From contig CM065320.1 of assembly GCA_033032175.1 (NCBI GenBank), forward strand, positions 4,588,001-4,652,000: DNA of 64,000 nucleotides, read 5' to 3'. A program made the position numbers and the translations under genes. The notes under the pieces are model-generated. The model searched no databases. It saw nothing but the letters and a program-made list of their open reading frames with translations, and had not been told where the DNA came from. Source of the stretch: Saturnia japonica. Its lineage: Eukaryota > Arthropoda > Insecta > Lepidoptera > Saturniidae. Below, piece by piece: positions 21,131 to 33,800 of this stretch; the first letter of the stretch is position 1, and every line of letters starts with the position of its first letter.

Positions 21131-24100
21131 GGGGATTAATAAATTTTAAATTTACCTCGTTAATAAATATCATTCATTTCTAAAATTCATTGCGCTGTGA
21201 AAACATACGTTGCACATGTTCACGTGAGCTCTTGTGTTATAAATACTTCATGGTCCCCTGGGATGACTATTGACTACGTTATTCAAACGTACGTGTTCGT
21301 GATGTTTAGCTTCAAATGGTATTCAACTCTTAATAAAAAATAGGTTACGGATACTTATGTACCACGCGTTAAAAGTTCTGTGATGCATAACATCGAGTAT
21401 GACTATCTTCACCATGATAAAACAAGAGGTTTAGCACCAACTTCATAGTGTAAGCTTTCTGTTACAATGTGCGCGAGCATCGTAAAAAAACTATCTCTTA
21501 ATCTATTCATAACCCGTCTGAAAATGTTTAAATTTATAAAAATCTTTACTGCCTTCAAAAATTTGCATGGATAGCCGGTTATAGTAAAATAATTTCACAA
21601 TATAATTGCAAGTAAATTATTAAAAACCCGACTGCAACAAAACCAGTTGACTAACAAAAATATATTTTTCTATTATTGCTTTTTAGTTGATTCCCAGACG
21701 TCGTATTTAAATATTGACATCTGTGAGACCGAGTTGTGCTCGGTATCTTAAAAAAAAGAAAAACACCTATCTAAGTAAACTTGGAATGGAACATAATCTA
21801 AATACAAAATTTCATCCAAATCGTTGAAGCCGTTTCCGAGAAACCAATTATATATATACACAAATTGCTGACTTTGACTTTGACTGAAATAGCCTTTGTT
21901 ACTTTCACAATAAAAGACGAATCAAACGTATTATACGCAATAGCAATAGAGCATACTCGCTTATATATACGGTTGAAAAACATAACTCTCCTTTTTCGCA
22001 GTCAGAAAAAAGTTAACCAATTATTTGAATTTTTTTATAGGTTTCAAATAATATTCGTTTATAAACTAAAAACTAATTATAAACAGGTGTGGATAAAAAC
22101 TGTTAATTGTTACTGACAATTTCTAAATAAGCCCATTCTAAATCAGTTTTGGTTAAAACGTTCACGATGTTAATATAGCACTATATATTATACCGTATAA
22201 CGAGTTACACTAAAAATAATTACAAATCCCAACCATTATCAGTTATCGTTATCATTATCGTTATGCAAACACGAATGCAGAGATAGTGGCATTTTGTGAG
22301 ATGTCATATCTAGTTGACTACACAGTGTATTTATTTCTGATTGCGCTATCTTTCCATGATAGCTATTGTACTATTATTTATCTAAATCGTCCTGTATGTA
22401 TTCTCAAATAAAAGTATAATGCGTCGTCAAAGTGGCTGATACGCGGTCGTTAAATCTCCTTAATTTTTTTTATTGCAAATGTACCGCTTTTAGTCTAGCT
22501 CAATTATTATGGACACAGAGTTAGTTTTATTTATTACAAGATTAGAAATTTATAAAATTATTGTATTTTCATTATTAATAAAATAAAATTATGGAAATTT
22601 ATTTTACACTTATCATTGAACCTAAAAGGAGAAAGCTATAATAGAAGGCACATACACATCCAAAAGTTGAAGAACACAATAGGTATATGTATTACCATCG
22701 CTCGGTGAGGGTTTTCTGGTCATACAGAAATCGAATGCGAATAGTTTGGTCGTTGATATGAATACTCGTTGATAAGTGATCTTGTAACATACGAGCCATC
22801 ACTGTGCGATCTCGACGGGGAGTCAAATAGTTAATCAGTAGATCCCCGTGAGCAGTGGTATCGCGCACTCTACTCGAACTAGGTGTTCTTGCGATATTGC
22901 CTGTCAATTGCAAACGTTTCCTTGTATATTATTTATATAGTTCTGCAAAAAATACCGCACAGCAAACCTTTAAAGTGTTACAAATATCATTCTTGGATCA
23001 TTATAACAGCCTTGCTTATAGTAATAATGTCCACATTTTTGCATGCTCATAGCATTAATAATGTTAGATATTAAAGCCATTGTACAAAAATATATTTCTT
23101 TGCAGAATACTTTAGACACATAATAATATATAGAACACTAAAATGATCTCAAGCTAAGACGTAAATCGAAACCAAACAGAAATAACTCAAATTTTTTATT
23201 TCAATCAAAACATGACTAACATTGGGTCATACAACACAGCACTCAGGAGTTCAGATAACAAACAGGTCAAAGAGAGAGTAACTTTATGTTTCGACTCAAC
23301 TTCAACTTCAGTCTTCAATAGATTAACAATTAATAAACGAAAAAGTAAAAATGCATTCCTGCATTTTCTTTTCAGTAGTTCTATAATTATGAGTGATCGC
23401 ATCGAATGTATAGTGTATTTCGATGTATTATGTAAAAATTCAATATGTGTATAAATAAAGTACGTAAATATCGTGAGTATTTTAACGCTAATTATTGTAG
23501 TTCCGTGTAGTTCAGTGTTTAAATATTAGAGTCTGCATCCGGCTAGAAAATATTGCACATTATGCTCTAGGGACGTCATAAATTAATTTCCTCGAAACAA
23601 CTAAAAGATGTGGTGTGTGTATATAGGTTGTTTAATAGTTTACCAGCACTTTATTAAATTGTACATATTTTCCCGTTATTTTTCAAGCGAATTATCTTTA
23701 TAAAATTGAATACTGTGCAGGTATTATTTTCCTGTTACATGTAAGTACAAATAACTGAATAAACTACTTTGAAATAAAATTTATGCATTCTTCTTCTTCT
23801 TCTTCCTAACTTGGCAACCGGTCCTCTTTAATGAAGACCATTACTGCCATTATCGAGTGAATTATAATGTCATGTGTTATGACGATTCAGTATCCTAACA
23901 AGATGGTGGCTCCCTTGTTAGAACTTTCTAGGGAATTTTTGTGTGATCTCGGAATGAATGCTTTCAACTTATATTTATAATCCACTTCACTTATGCACAA
24001 AAACCAAACTATATCACGCAAAACGCCACAAATATTACATAATATAGGGTCAAAAACCTAAGTAAATGAATTAAAAATAACAACCACAACATGTCACTTC

Positions 24101-25389
24101 AAGATCCCGCCAAAAACTCCAATTTATGCATTAGATTCACTGATATTTTTTATAGTTCTGTATTTATATGTATGACATAATTACAATATTATGTGGGTAG
24201 CCTCTTACGGATGAATGATCCAAATATTATGTATTCTGAAAAGACCAGGGTTTTAATATAAAAAGACATTTAATATTATTAATTTAAATTAATAAAACAT
24301 TAGTCTTTGTAAGTTCTACATCAAAAAAGTGGACGATTATAGGCTGATAATGATGATGAAATTCAAGCATTACAACACCATCAACCGGGAATCAGCAAAT
24401 GTTAATATGGCTTACGGGGTGTATAGAATTGCAAGTAGCATAAGAATGTAGTACCTAAAAGATTTTTTTTTGAGCATATAAAACAGAACAACATCTATAC
24501 AAATTTATGTAATTAATATAATAAAGCGGAAAAGTTTTTTGTTTGTTTAAACAAGCTAATAATTTCTAGAACTATCAGTCGGAATCGAAATATTACTTTT
24601 GTGTATGATATCCAGATTCACGAGGAATAGTATAAGTTATCTAGGATTAGATTACAACTCTTAGCTAGCCTTAAATACTGGTTTTTATTAAGTCGGAAGA
24701 GGAATACTTCCCGAACTGCTTTATCCGCCGTGCGCTGGTGTACCTAATGGTTAATGATACGTATGATTTTATTAACGTATTTGACATAATATGTTCGTCA
24801 TAGATTAACTATAACGTATTTATATATTATAATAATAAGTCCCACTGTATAAATGTTAATAAATGATTTACGATTGGTGTACATGTATTGTTTTTTTTTT
24901 TTTAAATTGAAAACCGAAACTGTCTAATGTCTATATATATAAATAAAAATTATATAAATGGATGTTTGTACGTATGTTCTCTACGGACTCCAAAACGGCT
25001 GAAGCGATTTTGATGAAACTTTCAATCTTCATATTAGCCCAGCGGATGATGCTGTAAAGTTTGGTAGGTAGTTATAGGATCAAAACGTGCTGCAACGTGT
25101 GGCTGGGCTTGTTATTCTATAAATTTGTTTTCTATTGACCTTTTTCAGTTCTTCTAAATAAATACCTAAGGCGATTTTCAGACTTGTAATAGAGACGTGA
25201 CTCTCGTAAGGATCGTTTAATGTCTAAAAGAAAGAGTATAATTATATAGCTGAATAAGCACGTAAAATTTGCCCCTAATGATTTTTAAAAATCTATATGG
25301 TCAATCGATTTGTAATTAATTTTTTTTTTCTGAAAATTTCAAATTTTTAATCTAATTATTTACGACATACACAAAAAATACCTGTTTTC
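21131..25389. other. Intergenic, no gene; small repeats and a GATA-motif cluster
   Basis: A family G copy lies at 21735-21865. Four TTATC motifs fall within 22236-22265. A (CTT)n microsatellite is at 23789-23806, and a CTAACAAG...CTTGTTAG hairpin at 23895-23921. A short SINE-like fragment at 24935-25120 carries TCTACGGACTCCAAAACGGC and GGGCTTGTTATTCTA. All open frames are short and unconvincing. Confidence 0.5.
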
Positions 25390-26055
25390 AGTTTTTATTT
25401 TGTTGCAACTTTTCCACTAAATAAATATTTAAACAACAATTTTTTTTTGGTAAGAGTCCATCGATATGTGACGTAAAATAGTATTTTTTGCTTTAATTTT
25501 TTATTGAAAAAAAAAAAACATATTTTCATATGTTCCTTTTGGGTGTCACTCACGATTTTTTTATACATATTTTTGTATATAATTGTCCTGCTGCTCTTCT
25601 TTACACAGTGAAATTTAGTTGCTTTATAGTGAATAATATTTTTGATCACGCAATAAGTTACCCTTTTGACACACGCACTGAGTTGCTAGGGGCTTTTTTA
25701 TTGTGACATGATGAATAATTATTTTTTAACTTATATTTTCGATGTATTTTGAAATAAACTAATAACATTTTACAAGTAAATAGTATATGGTATTAAAGAA
25801 AAGGGGAAAAAGTATATTGTATTTTTTTTAAACTTTATTGCACTAAATGGATCAAGTTGAAAATTTCACTGTGCATAAAAAATCGTGAGTGACATCCGAA
25901 AGGAACATAGGAAAATACGAGAATTTTTTTTTTTTTTCAAAACAATAATATTATAAAAAAGGTTAAAACACAAAATACTACTTTACATCTCTTATAGATG
26001 AGTACTACCAAAAAAAAAAAATATTAAAATATTTAAGTAGTAGAAAATTTGAGAC
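25390..26055. repeat. Long inverted repeat (foldback-like), ~665 bp
   Basis: The left arm (about 25390-25625) and right arm (about 25855-26055) are imperfect reverse complements. The left has TATGTTCCTTTTGGGTGTCA, CTCACGATTTTTTATA and CACAGTGAAATTT; the right has CACTGTGCATAAAAAATCG, TGAGTGACATCCGAAAGGAA and CATAGGAAAATA. Outer parts pair too (GTAAAATAGTATTTT versus AAAATACTACTTTAC; TTTTGGTAAGAGT versus AGTACTACCAAAA). The right arm lacks about 40 bp present in the left. It could be a foldback transposon or two head-to-head copies of one repeat. Confidence 0.8.
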
Positions 26056-26984
26056 AAAAAGTGATAACACGTTTATGTTTTTCAATTACAATTCACTTGG
26101 TCATATAGATGTTTAGAAATCGCTGGGGGCTGATTTTACTTCTTTATCTGGCTATACTATTTCGTGTTTTGCATACTGATTTTAAATTTTTTTTGTCTAT
26201 AAGTCGCTTGTTTAAAAATCTATCATTTAGACGTTTTAGAAAAGACGACCAACGACGTACATAACTTGGGCTGTTGAATCGTAGCCACTGTGGTTACAAT
26301 TTCCTTAACTAACTCTTTTCTGTGCATCGCATTGGATGGAACCAGTGTAACATTCAACTTTCCATAAGCATATACCGTGATATTTAGAAGCTGGCATAGA
26401 GACTGCTACTTTTGGAAGGTCTTTACCTGTCACCGATGGCTACTATGCAAGTCACACTTTAGCCATAATCAAGTAAAGTGTTTTTTGGCTCTTATTTTAA
26501 AATAAGATCATGAAAAAAAATGCGCTAAAATTCATTATTGACAGTTGATGACAGTCAACCTTTGTATTTAATAATACCAGCAAACGCCTGCAACTTCGTT
26601 TGCGTTAATTACGGTATGAAGTTTATTAAAAATATTAAATAGCCTTTAACACTCAGGGATATGTATATAGCTTTCTATGAGTGTGAGAGTTTTTAGAATC
26701 AGATTAGTTGTTTCAGAGATTACCTTCTACAAATATACAAAAATTACCTGTTTGTAATAGAAGCTTTATTTGGAATTTGGGTAATACTTGCAAATTACTC
26801 ATCAGTATTACAAAGCTACTGTAAAAGGAAAATTACATTGGGTCGTAACTCTAAACTTTACGATTTCGCAACATATTTCCATAATGATGGGCTATGAATT
26901 TAGTAATTGTCCCTTTAACGATAAAATTATTACGGGGCAAAGGGCAAGAAAGGCTAAAATACGTTCAATTGTAGTAGTGTTTTT
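26056..26984. other. Intergenic, one short retroposon fragment
   Basis: Positions 26572-26765 start CCAGCAAACGCCTGCAACTTCG and end near TTACCTGTTTGTAATAG, resembling a truncated RTE/SINE-type unit. No gene is seen. Confidence 0.45.
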
Positions 26985-27300
26985 TTATACTTATTATAAT
27001 AAAAGAGTAAAGAGTTGAAATCTATACATTGAAGATATGTATTTGACAAAAAAAAGAACGATAGGGGCTTAAAATCATGGATAGAACACATTTCGATAGT
27101 TTTTTCTACATGTCGGTATGTTTGAACGCCAGTCACGCAATAATTACTGGACAGAATTTAATGAAATTTGGCAAGATTGCAGCTTCTAGTCTAAACGTTA
27201 CACTTAGGATTCATTTTTACAAGTTTGGACATTTGTATGGTCTATAAATTGCGTGTAGGAAGTACATATAAAAAGGAATGTATGCGTATTATGTAACTCT
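26985..27300 (+). repeat. Repeat shared with 5896-6110
   Basis: ATAATAAAAGAGTAAAGAG, ACACATTTCGATAGTTTTTT, TGGACATTTGTATGGTC and TATAAATTGCGTG match 5896-6090 in the same order, with an extra ~90 bp in this copy. A short SINE-like segment follows at 27310-27440. Confidence 0.65.
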
Positions 27301-27955
27301 GTTATCTTGTATGTGTATATACAAAAATCTCATGTCACCATGTATGTTCGGGATAAACTCCAAAACCACTGAACCGATTATGATCAAATTTCGTAACTAT
27401 CTGTAATTTTGTCCAACTTAAAAGATAGGATAGTTTTTATCGCCATTATTGACCGCAATATTTGTTATTGCAAATTAAATATGTATTTATTATTCGACAA
27501 TGGTGTGTATTTTGGTTACATCTATGAATCCTTAATAGATGGCGGCGGATAACATCATTTGACATCTAGGTTGCGCAGACAAGATGTAGATGGCGTTGAG
27601 TTTCGATTTCTATTCCACGTCATATTTTTTTATGCTCACGACATAACCGTAGGTACTATAATATTTTAATTTTTCGTTAATGATTTTTATAATTATACTG
27701 TGTATTGTGTTATAATTGTGCAGTGTATCGTTTGGATAATATTATCATTTTTGACAGAAAAATAATAACAACATAAAACTTTAGATAACTTTGTTTGTCT
27801 ATTAATCTTTATATTACCCCAAAAACGTGTAAGTATTTCATTCTTGCTTTTTATTTTATTTTGATTTATTTAATCTCTTTATTTTTACTAATTATTTCAT
27901 TAATAAATTTCGATCTTATTTATTTATTATGAAATTAGAAATGATATTATAGGTT
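27301..27955. other. Intergenic, mostly featureless
   Basis: It starts with a SINE-like fragment (GTATGTTCGGGATAAACTCC...ACTGAACCGATT). AT-rich sequence follows with no gene. Confidence 0.45.
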
Positions 27956-28857
27956 CCTACGACCCACTGAAATACAGTGAAAAGATACCAAATTATTTTA
28001 ACTTTACATAATCTTCTGTAAAATCATTTAATGAAAACGAAGTATCTTTATTTTCCAACAGAATTCATAGATGACGCTGTACGGCTTGGTTTAAATTATC
28101 ACGACATTAGTTTAATATTTATTGTCACACATAAGTATATTAATAATGTAAGAATGGGCTTTCATTATTGTTTTTAAATATTTTTAGAATGATTTTAATG
28201 TTATAATTAAAGTTTAAATAAGTAAAAATATCAATTCTATCTAGATTTCTACGATACATGTCGTTGTTTGGTGTTTTTGTACAATTAAGATTTGTATTAA
28301 ATTAAACTAAACAGACATAAGCGTTATTATTCACTAGAAAATAAAGGTCTATAAAAAATAAGTTATTAAATAAACTCAGTTTTTCGTAAAGGATTGCAAA
28401 ACTGAACATTTTATATGCCTTTATATATACCATCGCGCCAGTATTCCCCAAAGGTGTTAGACAGAGGTGTACTAATTGTTTTCCCACAGTTCGCCGGGTA
28501 AGTTTTTAGATTCCATGTATTAGAGGGTGAGCCTATTGCTGTTAATCGGGTACAAAGCTAAACTCCGAGCTGCTACTGAAAATTTCATAGAAACCCCCAA
28601 TACCACTTTTCTCTACACAGGACCTCGAGCATAGCAGTCAGTCTTTATTGTTTTTTAGATAATATCGGTATGATTGTTAAATTGTGATTTCGGTTAACAT
28701 TTACAATGATTTTAGTTGGGTATTAATTATCAAAGCTTATTTAATTATACGCTTCAAATACTGTAGGGTGAGATTGAGGTGCGGTGAGGTTTTTATTAAG
28801 TGGCTTTTTTTTATTTACTAAATGTACCACATAGACGAATTCGCGGGTACAGCTACT
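27956..28857 (+). mobile_element. Family C composite repeat, full-length-looking copy
   Basis: About 900 bp, from ATAGGTTCCTACGACCCACT to GCGGGTACAGCTAC. It is collinear with the 17395-18284 copy over most of its length but has lost the T-arm of the tRNA-like module: TCTCTACACAGGACCTCGAGC replaces the intact hairpin. No coding frame. Confidence 0.72.
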
Positions 28858-30190
28858 TATAAATATAGGAGGAAGGAAAGGTTAGTAAAATGTTATGGAT
28901 AATTCCAAAATTTAGTATATATCTACTTTAAATAACACTTTTCAGTTCTTGGCTGAATATTATATTAAATAGTATTAAAATATAAATGAGAATAAACTTA
29001 GCATATAAGATTGATCAATTTTATTCACTTCTTGAAAGTTGTCATTGTGAGATATTAATTACTTTAATTATTGGAATAATTATTTTAAAGGATTTTAGTA
29101 GTAGATATATAAATAGTTTAAGCAACTATTTATGTAATTTGTAATAAATGAAAGTTAATGTTTATAGGTTTACTTTTAACGCCATTATTCATTAGTCGAA
29201 TAAAAGTAGAGATACAAAGAATAGTTTTTTTTTGAAATTTCGCAATTATGATCCTTTTTTAAATCATACATGTTTTCACGATATTAATGTAAAGTGAATT
29301 TGCATCTTATCAGTAAATAATAATATGCTTCTGTATTTTTTATCAGTTTCCGATATTCGACATTCTTTGACTGTTTAATGTGTTGAGAATACGTTTTTCG
29401 TACGTCAAAAAAGGGCGAAGTTCTTTGCAAATTAAAATTAGTTATGAAAACATATACATTACATTACATTATCTTTAGAAAAATATATTGTTTACAGCTT
29501 AATGTATAAATTAAAAGTTTTAACTGAGTGGAGGGAATATTTGAAGAAAATTGTATAGGAGACGGTACCCACATAAATATGATGTAACACTTTACAAAGT
29601 CATCCTCCGCGATCATCTTATTTCTGTGATGGAATGTTTATATTAAAGAAGGTTTATATAGTTTTGTTATACTGGTTATGTTCTAGACATATTCAATCAG
29701 GACAGTTTTTAATCTCACGAAGAACTTCATCAAACTGTTTAACAGCGTACGGTAAATTAAGTAGCGTAATAAAACTAGTGAAACGAGTTAAAAACGATTT
29801 AATGAAGGACATGTGAAATGCTTTAATTTTAACTTGAAGAAAAGTAAAATAAAAGGAGAAACATCCCGATTATGTATATCTGACACATCAAATTATTTTA
29901 ACGAAATGTCAACAACAGATTCGATTCCTATACCATACAAAATGTATAATTATCTGATAAATGGTTAAAGGCCGAGATAACTTAGAGAGTATTAGAAAAA
30001 AAATTAAGAACATGATGTAAAATGTATAATGAAGCTAAAAGAGTCTAAAGGCAACAAACAGTTGCAGTTGTTAATTTTATAGTTCCTAAAGTAACGCTAG
30101 AATACTAGTGTATAAAATAGTTTACTTAGTACCTACAGTTATAGGAAAAACTAGCGGTTTCGCTCCCTCTTATGTTACTATTATGGTGTT
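28858..30190. other. Intergenic upstream of Pvr, no gene
   Basis: AT-rich with only short open frames and no named repeat. Confidence 0.45.
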
Positions 30191-30737
30191 ATCTTGTTCT
30201 CACGCGGTCGTATTGGAACGAGTTTGGTTTTGGCTTGACATTCCGTCGGTCGGAGTTGTTCGGAGTCGATGACGCGAAACGGCCGCGTCACGTCTAAATG
30301 TACCTTAATATCGTGTAACGCAATCATATTACTTTTTAAACTTTATTTTTGACCGAATATAGTTAATAATGTGTTAGACTTGCCGATGTGTAATTTTTAT
30401 TATTTATTAAAACAAAGTATCTAAACTGTTTATTGGAGTTTTAAAATAATGATGTCAGTGTAAATGTCCGTATTCTGTTTACAAATTACAACGCGTATGG
30501 TTTGAATCAAAATGATTCAAGTGTTTTATACATTTTGATCAGTGCTCATAAGAACAGTGATCCAGAAATGTTGTACTATCTATAGAATGTGTGTTCTATA
30601 GATTTCTAAACTGGAGCTGAAATCTTAAAAATAGAACTTTGTCGAAATTTCAATGCTATGGAATAAAAAGTGGTTTTGCTATGGGAGAAACCACTGTTGT
30701 CTGCATGTTTTAACCAATACTAAGAAGTCGAGCCAAA
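30191..30737 (+). promoter_or_regulatory. Candidate Pvr promoter and 5' UTR
   Basis: Positions 30195-30300 are unusually rich in CG for this window (TCGGTCGGAGTTG, CGATGACGCGAAACGGCCGC). They lie about 440-540 bp upstream of the Pvr start codon. TCAGT-type initiator candidates occur downstream (e.g. ATGTCAGTGTAAATG, about 30452-30466). No TATA box can be assigned with confidence. The transcription start is inferred, and an upstream non-coding exon cannot be excluded. Confidence 0.4.
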
Positions 30738-30831
30738 ATGATGAACGCATCAAGTCTTCTGTTAACTGCTATAATCGGATTGATATTTTCGATTTCAAGC
30801 GCAGAAGTAGCGGATACTATTAATTGTACAG
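30738..30831 (+). CDS. Pvr: Pvr exon 1 (start and signal peptide)
   Basis: ATG at 30738 follows CCAAA, a good insect start context; a second ATG is directly downstream. It encodes MMNASSLLLTAIIGLIFSIS then SAEVADTINCT. The hydrophobic core and SSA|E look like a signal peptide with cleavage after about residue 22. The exon ends ACAG|GTTTGA in phase 1, matching the phase of the next exon 21.6 kb away. No other suitable ATG exon is seen between. Confidence 0.8.
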
Positions 30832-33800
30832 GTTTGATAATTTTTATCATTTATTTGGGATGCCAACTGGAACTTCTCTGCGTTACAATCGTCTATCAAT
30901 AATAACTATCTGCGGTTGATAATTAACTCGGCTAGGTAAATGTGACAAGCAATTTTACAACCACTAAGGGTCCGTAAAGTGATGCCCTAGGAAAATGCGT
31001 CATTAACCGCCGATCGAAGGTCCCTCGTAACGCAGTACTTTTATGTTTGTACAACAACATGACATTTTGTACACGAAACATACTGCAATCCTGCTTTTTA
31101 CTATAGACCGAGTTATTATCTAGCTACATAACACAATAAAGTAATTATTTATAACAAGAAAAAGACACAAATCGCAACTTCTTTTGCACCTTGTTCTGTG
31201 TCAGTGTACACTAGAGTTGCCAAAGCTACTATATAGTATTGCGTTCTTTTGCATAGTGATATGTTTTACTATATCTTTCAAAATATATAGGTACTATATA
31301 ATATTCATATTATTCATCAAATGTAAAAAATCAAATCAAAGGTAATAAAAAAAAACTTTTCTAGCTATTATTAAACGCTACTATATAAAAATTGCTATTA
31401 TATCTAGAGCAGTTTTATAAAAAATATCTTATTTGCTATGATTTTGAGCAATATCTACTTCAAAAGGAAAAATACTATATAATGCCTCTTCACAAATTTT
31501 GCCAACCCTAGTTCTTGCCAAAGTCATTTCAATAATATAAAAATTAATCAATTTTGTACGTACATATTGATAATAATTCAGAATTATTCTTATCTTGAAC
31601 TTGGCCCGCTGTTTTATCCGGGTCAAATTTTTGTACCGCCCCTTAGGGTTAAATTATCCAAGGCTAGAACCACATAACTATAAAATACACAAAATATGTT
31701 TTAATTGAACTGTTAGTTACCGAGGTTAGCGCGATTAAACATGCAAACTAACCAGCTTTACAATATTAGTATATATATATGATTACCATTAGATATCAGT
31801 CAAATATTATAAAATCAATCATAATCTACATTCTATGCCATTGTTGATGTAAATTTTAAATAAAAAATTGATAATCTTATAAATACTTTATACATTATAA
31901 ATATATAATAATACCTAAATAAACTTTCAGCTCTCAAGATCACACAAATGTACGTAAAAATTGGTATATTATACCATCCACGGGAGCAGAGTTATTAATT
32001 ATGTAGATATTTTGCTTTGTACAGCTCATATAAAGAGTGGTCGTGTTATTATGATAGTTTGGCACGAAACAAAGCCTAGAAAAATTTCAGTGGTTTAGGT
32101 TTATATTTACGTTCCTAACAATGGAGAATTAATGTTTAAGGTAAAAAATATTTTTGTTAAAAATTATTCATTTTTCTTTGTAAGCCATATTGTAACAAAA
32201 ATAACAAATATTGATTAAAAACCTCATGTTAGGTAGAATGCTGAGATTATTTTATTACTTATCGATATGTATCCTATAGGTACGTACACACTACATAAGT
32301 TAATATTCAAAGGTAGTTATTAGTAGTCGTACATAAATAACATTCATATCATACACAGTTATGGTGTGCTATTTTTTTCATCGATTTTTTAATCTATTGA
32401 AGTGACTTTGGCATTGCACTGAACCAATTCCAAATTCTTTCTTACCAATTTAATTGTAATTTAGTTAATAATTTTATATCAAATGTTGTCTAGCTAATTA
32501 TTGGCATTCTACAGTTAGTCGTCACTAATTTTATACTAAGGCTTGCTACTGACATAATATGGAAAAAAACGCGTTTGACTGCCTGGGATGTTGTTTCAAT
32601 ATACGGCTTTGCTAATGGGTTGTGTATAGCGGGTGTCGTGAAAACATTTGTATGTAATATTAATAATAATCGTGTTAACAAAGCGCGCACAGTTATTAAT
32701 CAAAATGTTGTTAAATTGTTGGATATAATGTTATTGAAACCATTCACCTGAAAATGGAGCGGCTACCGAAAGTTAACGATAACAAAAGGATGGATTGTTC
32801 CCTAAGCAACGTTACTTATATTAATTTTTCTGAATTTGAATAGAATTATACTTTTCATTGAATGTAAGCAAGACTTTCGCTTAGATATACCATTTTGATT
32901 TTATATTTAGTACCTCACGTATTAATTTAATATGCAGAATTTCATAAGACTCATAAAATCTTTGTTTAGACTGCGCATGATTCTTTTGGCATGGTTACAA
33001 AACACATTAATAAAAATAATAAATTATTCACGGATGTTAAAATAATAACAGGTGTGTGCATAGTGTTATCACTGCATTATAATTAAAATTGAAAAGAACT
33101 AATATTTGGACGACGAAAATTTTAATGTAAGATTGCAAACTTGGATTCTGTAAACACAATATTCGTATGCATCCTAACAATTTACTCAAATGATTGTGGG
33201 TAACTTTTGGAGATACTTAGCATGATGGTGATACTTTTCTGAAATCTAAATAATGGAATCAGCATTCTTTCTCTGAGTTAACATTGGTGTTATCTACTGC
33301 TAATTATTCATCTGAAGTCAAGACAAAATTACAGTCAATTTGCAATATTACGTTTCACTTTAAGTAATCATTAAAACAATATAATATCCGTCTTTAAACA
33401 AATGCTACACTAGACACTATTTCTACCCTAAACCTGAAAAAAGAACCAAATATTAAGTAGTTAATTATTGTGTATTTCATCATAGGAAGAATAAAAAATA
33501 CAGTCATAGATTGTTTTAAAATGAGGTTCTGATTAGAAAAAAAAGTATGAACTGGAAAAATTACCTTTAACCTACGCCTTTTATACATTTTACACTATTT
33601 ATACTGACTAAGCAATGGTCCCATGATATTAGATTATGGTTTCTATTCTAGAATCGGACGACAAGAGACACGGCGATGCGTCATCGATTTATGGTATATG
33701 TTTCACCAGTGCGCACAAACCGTTTTGCTAGCACATTTATCATGCGCACCGCTGAAGAGTGAAACATTTTGCCGGATTTTGCATTTCCCGATAATTATAA

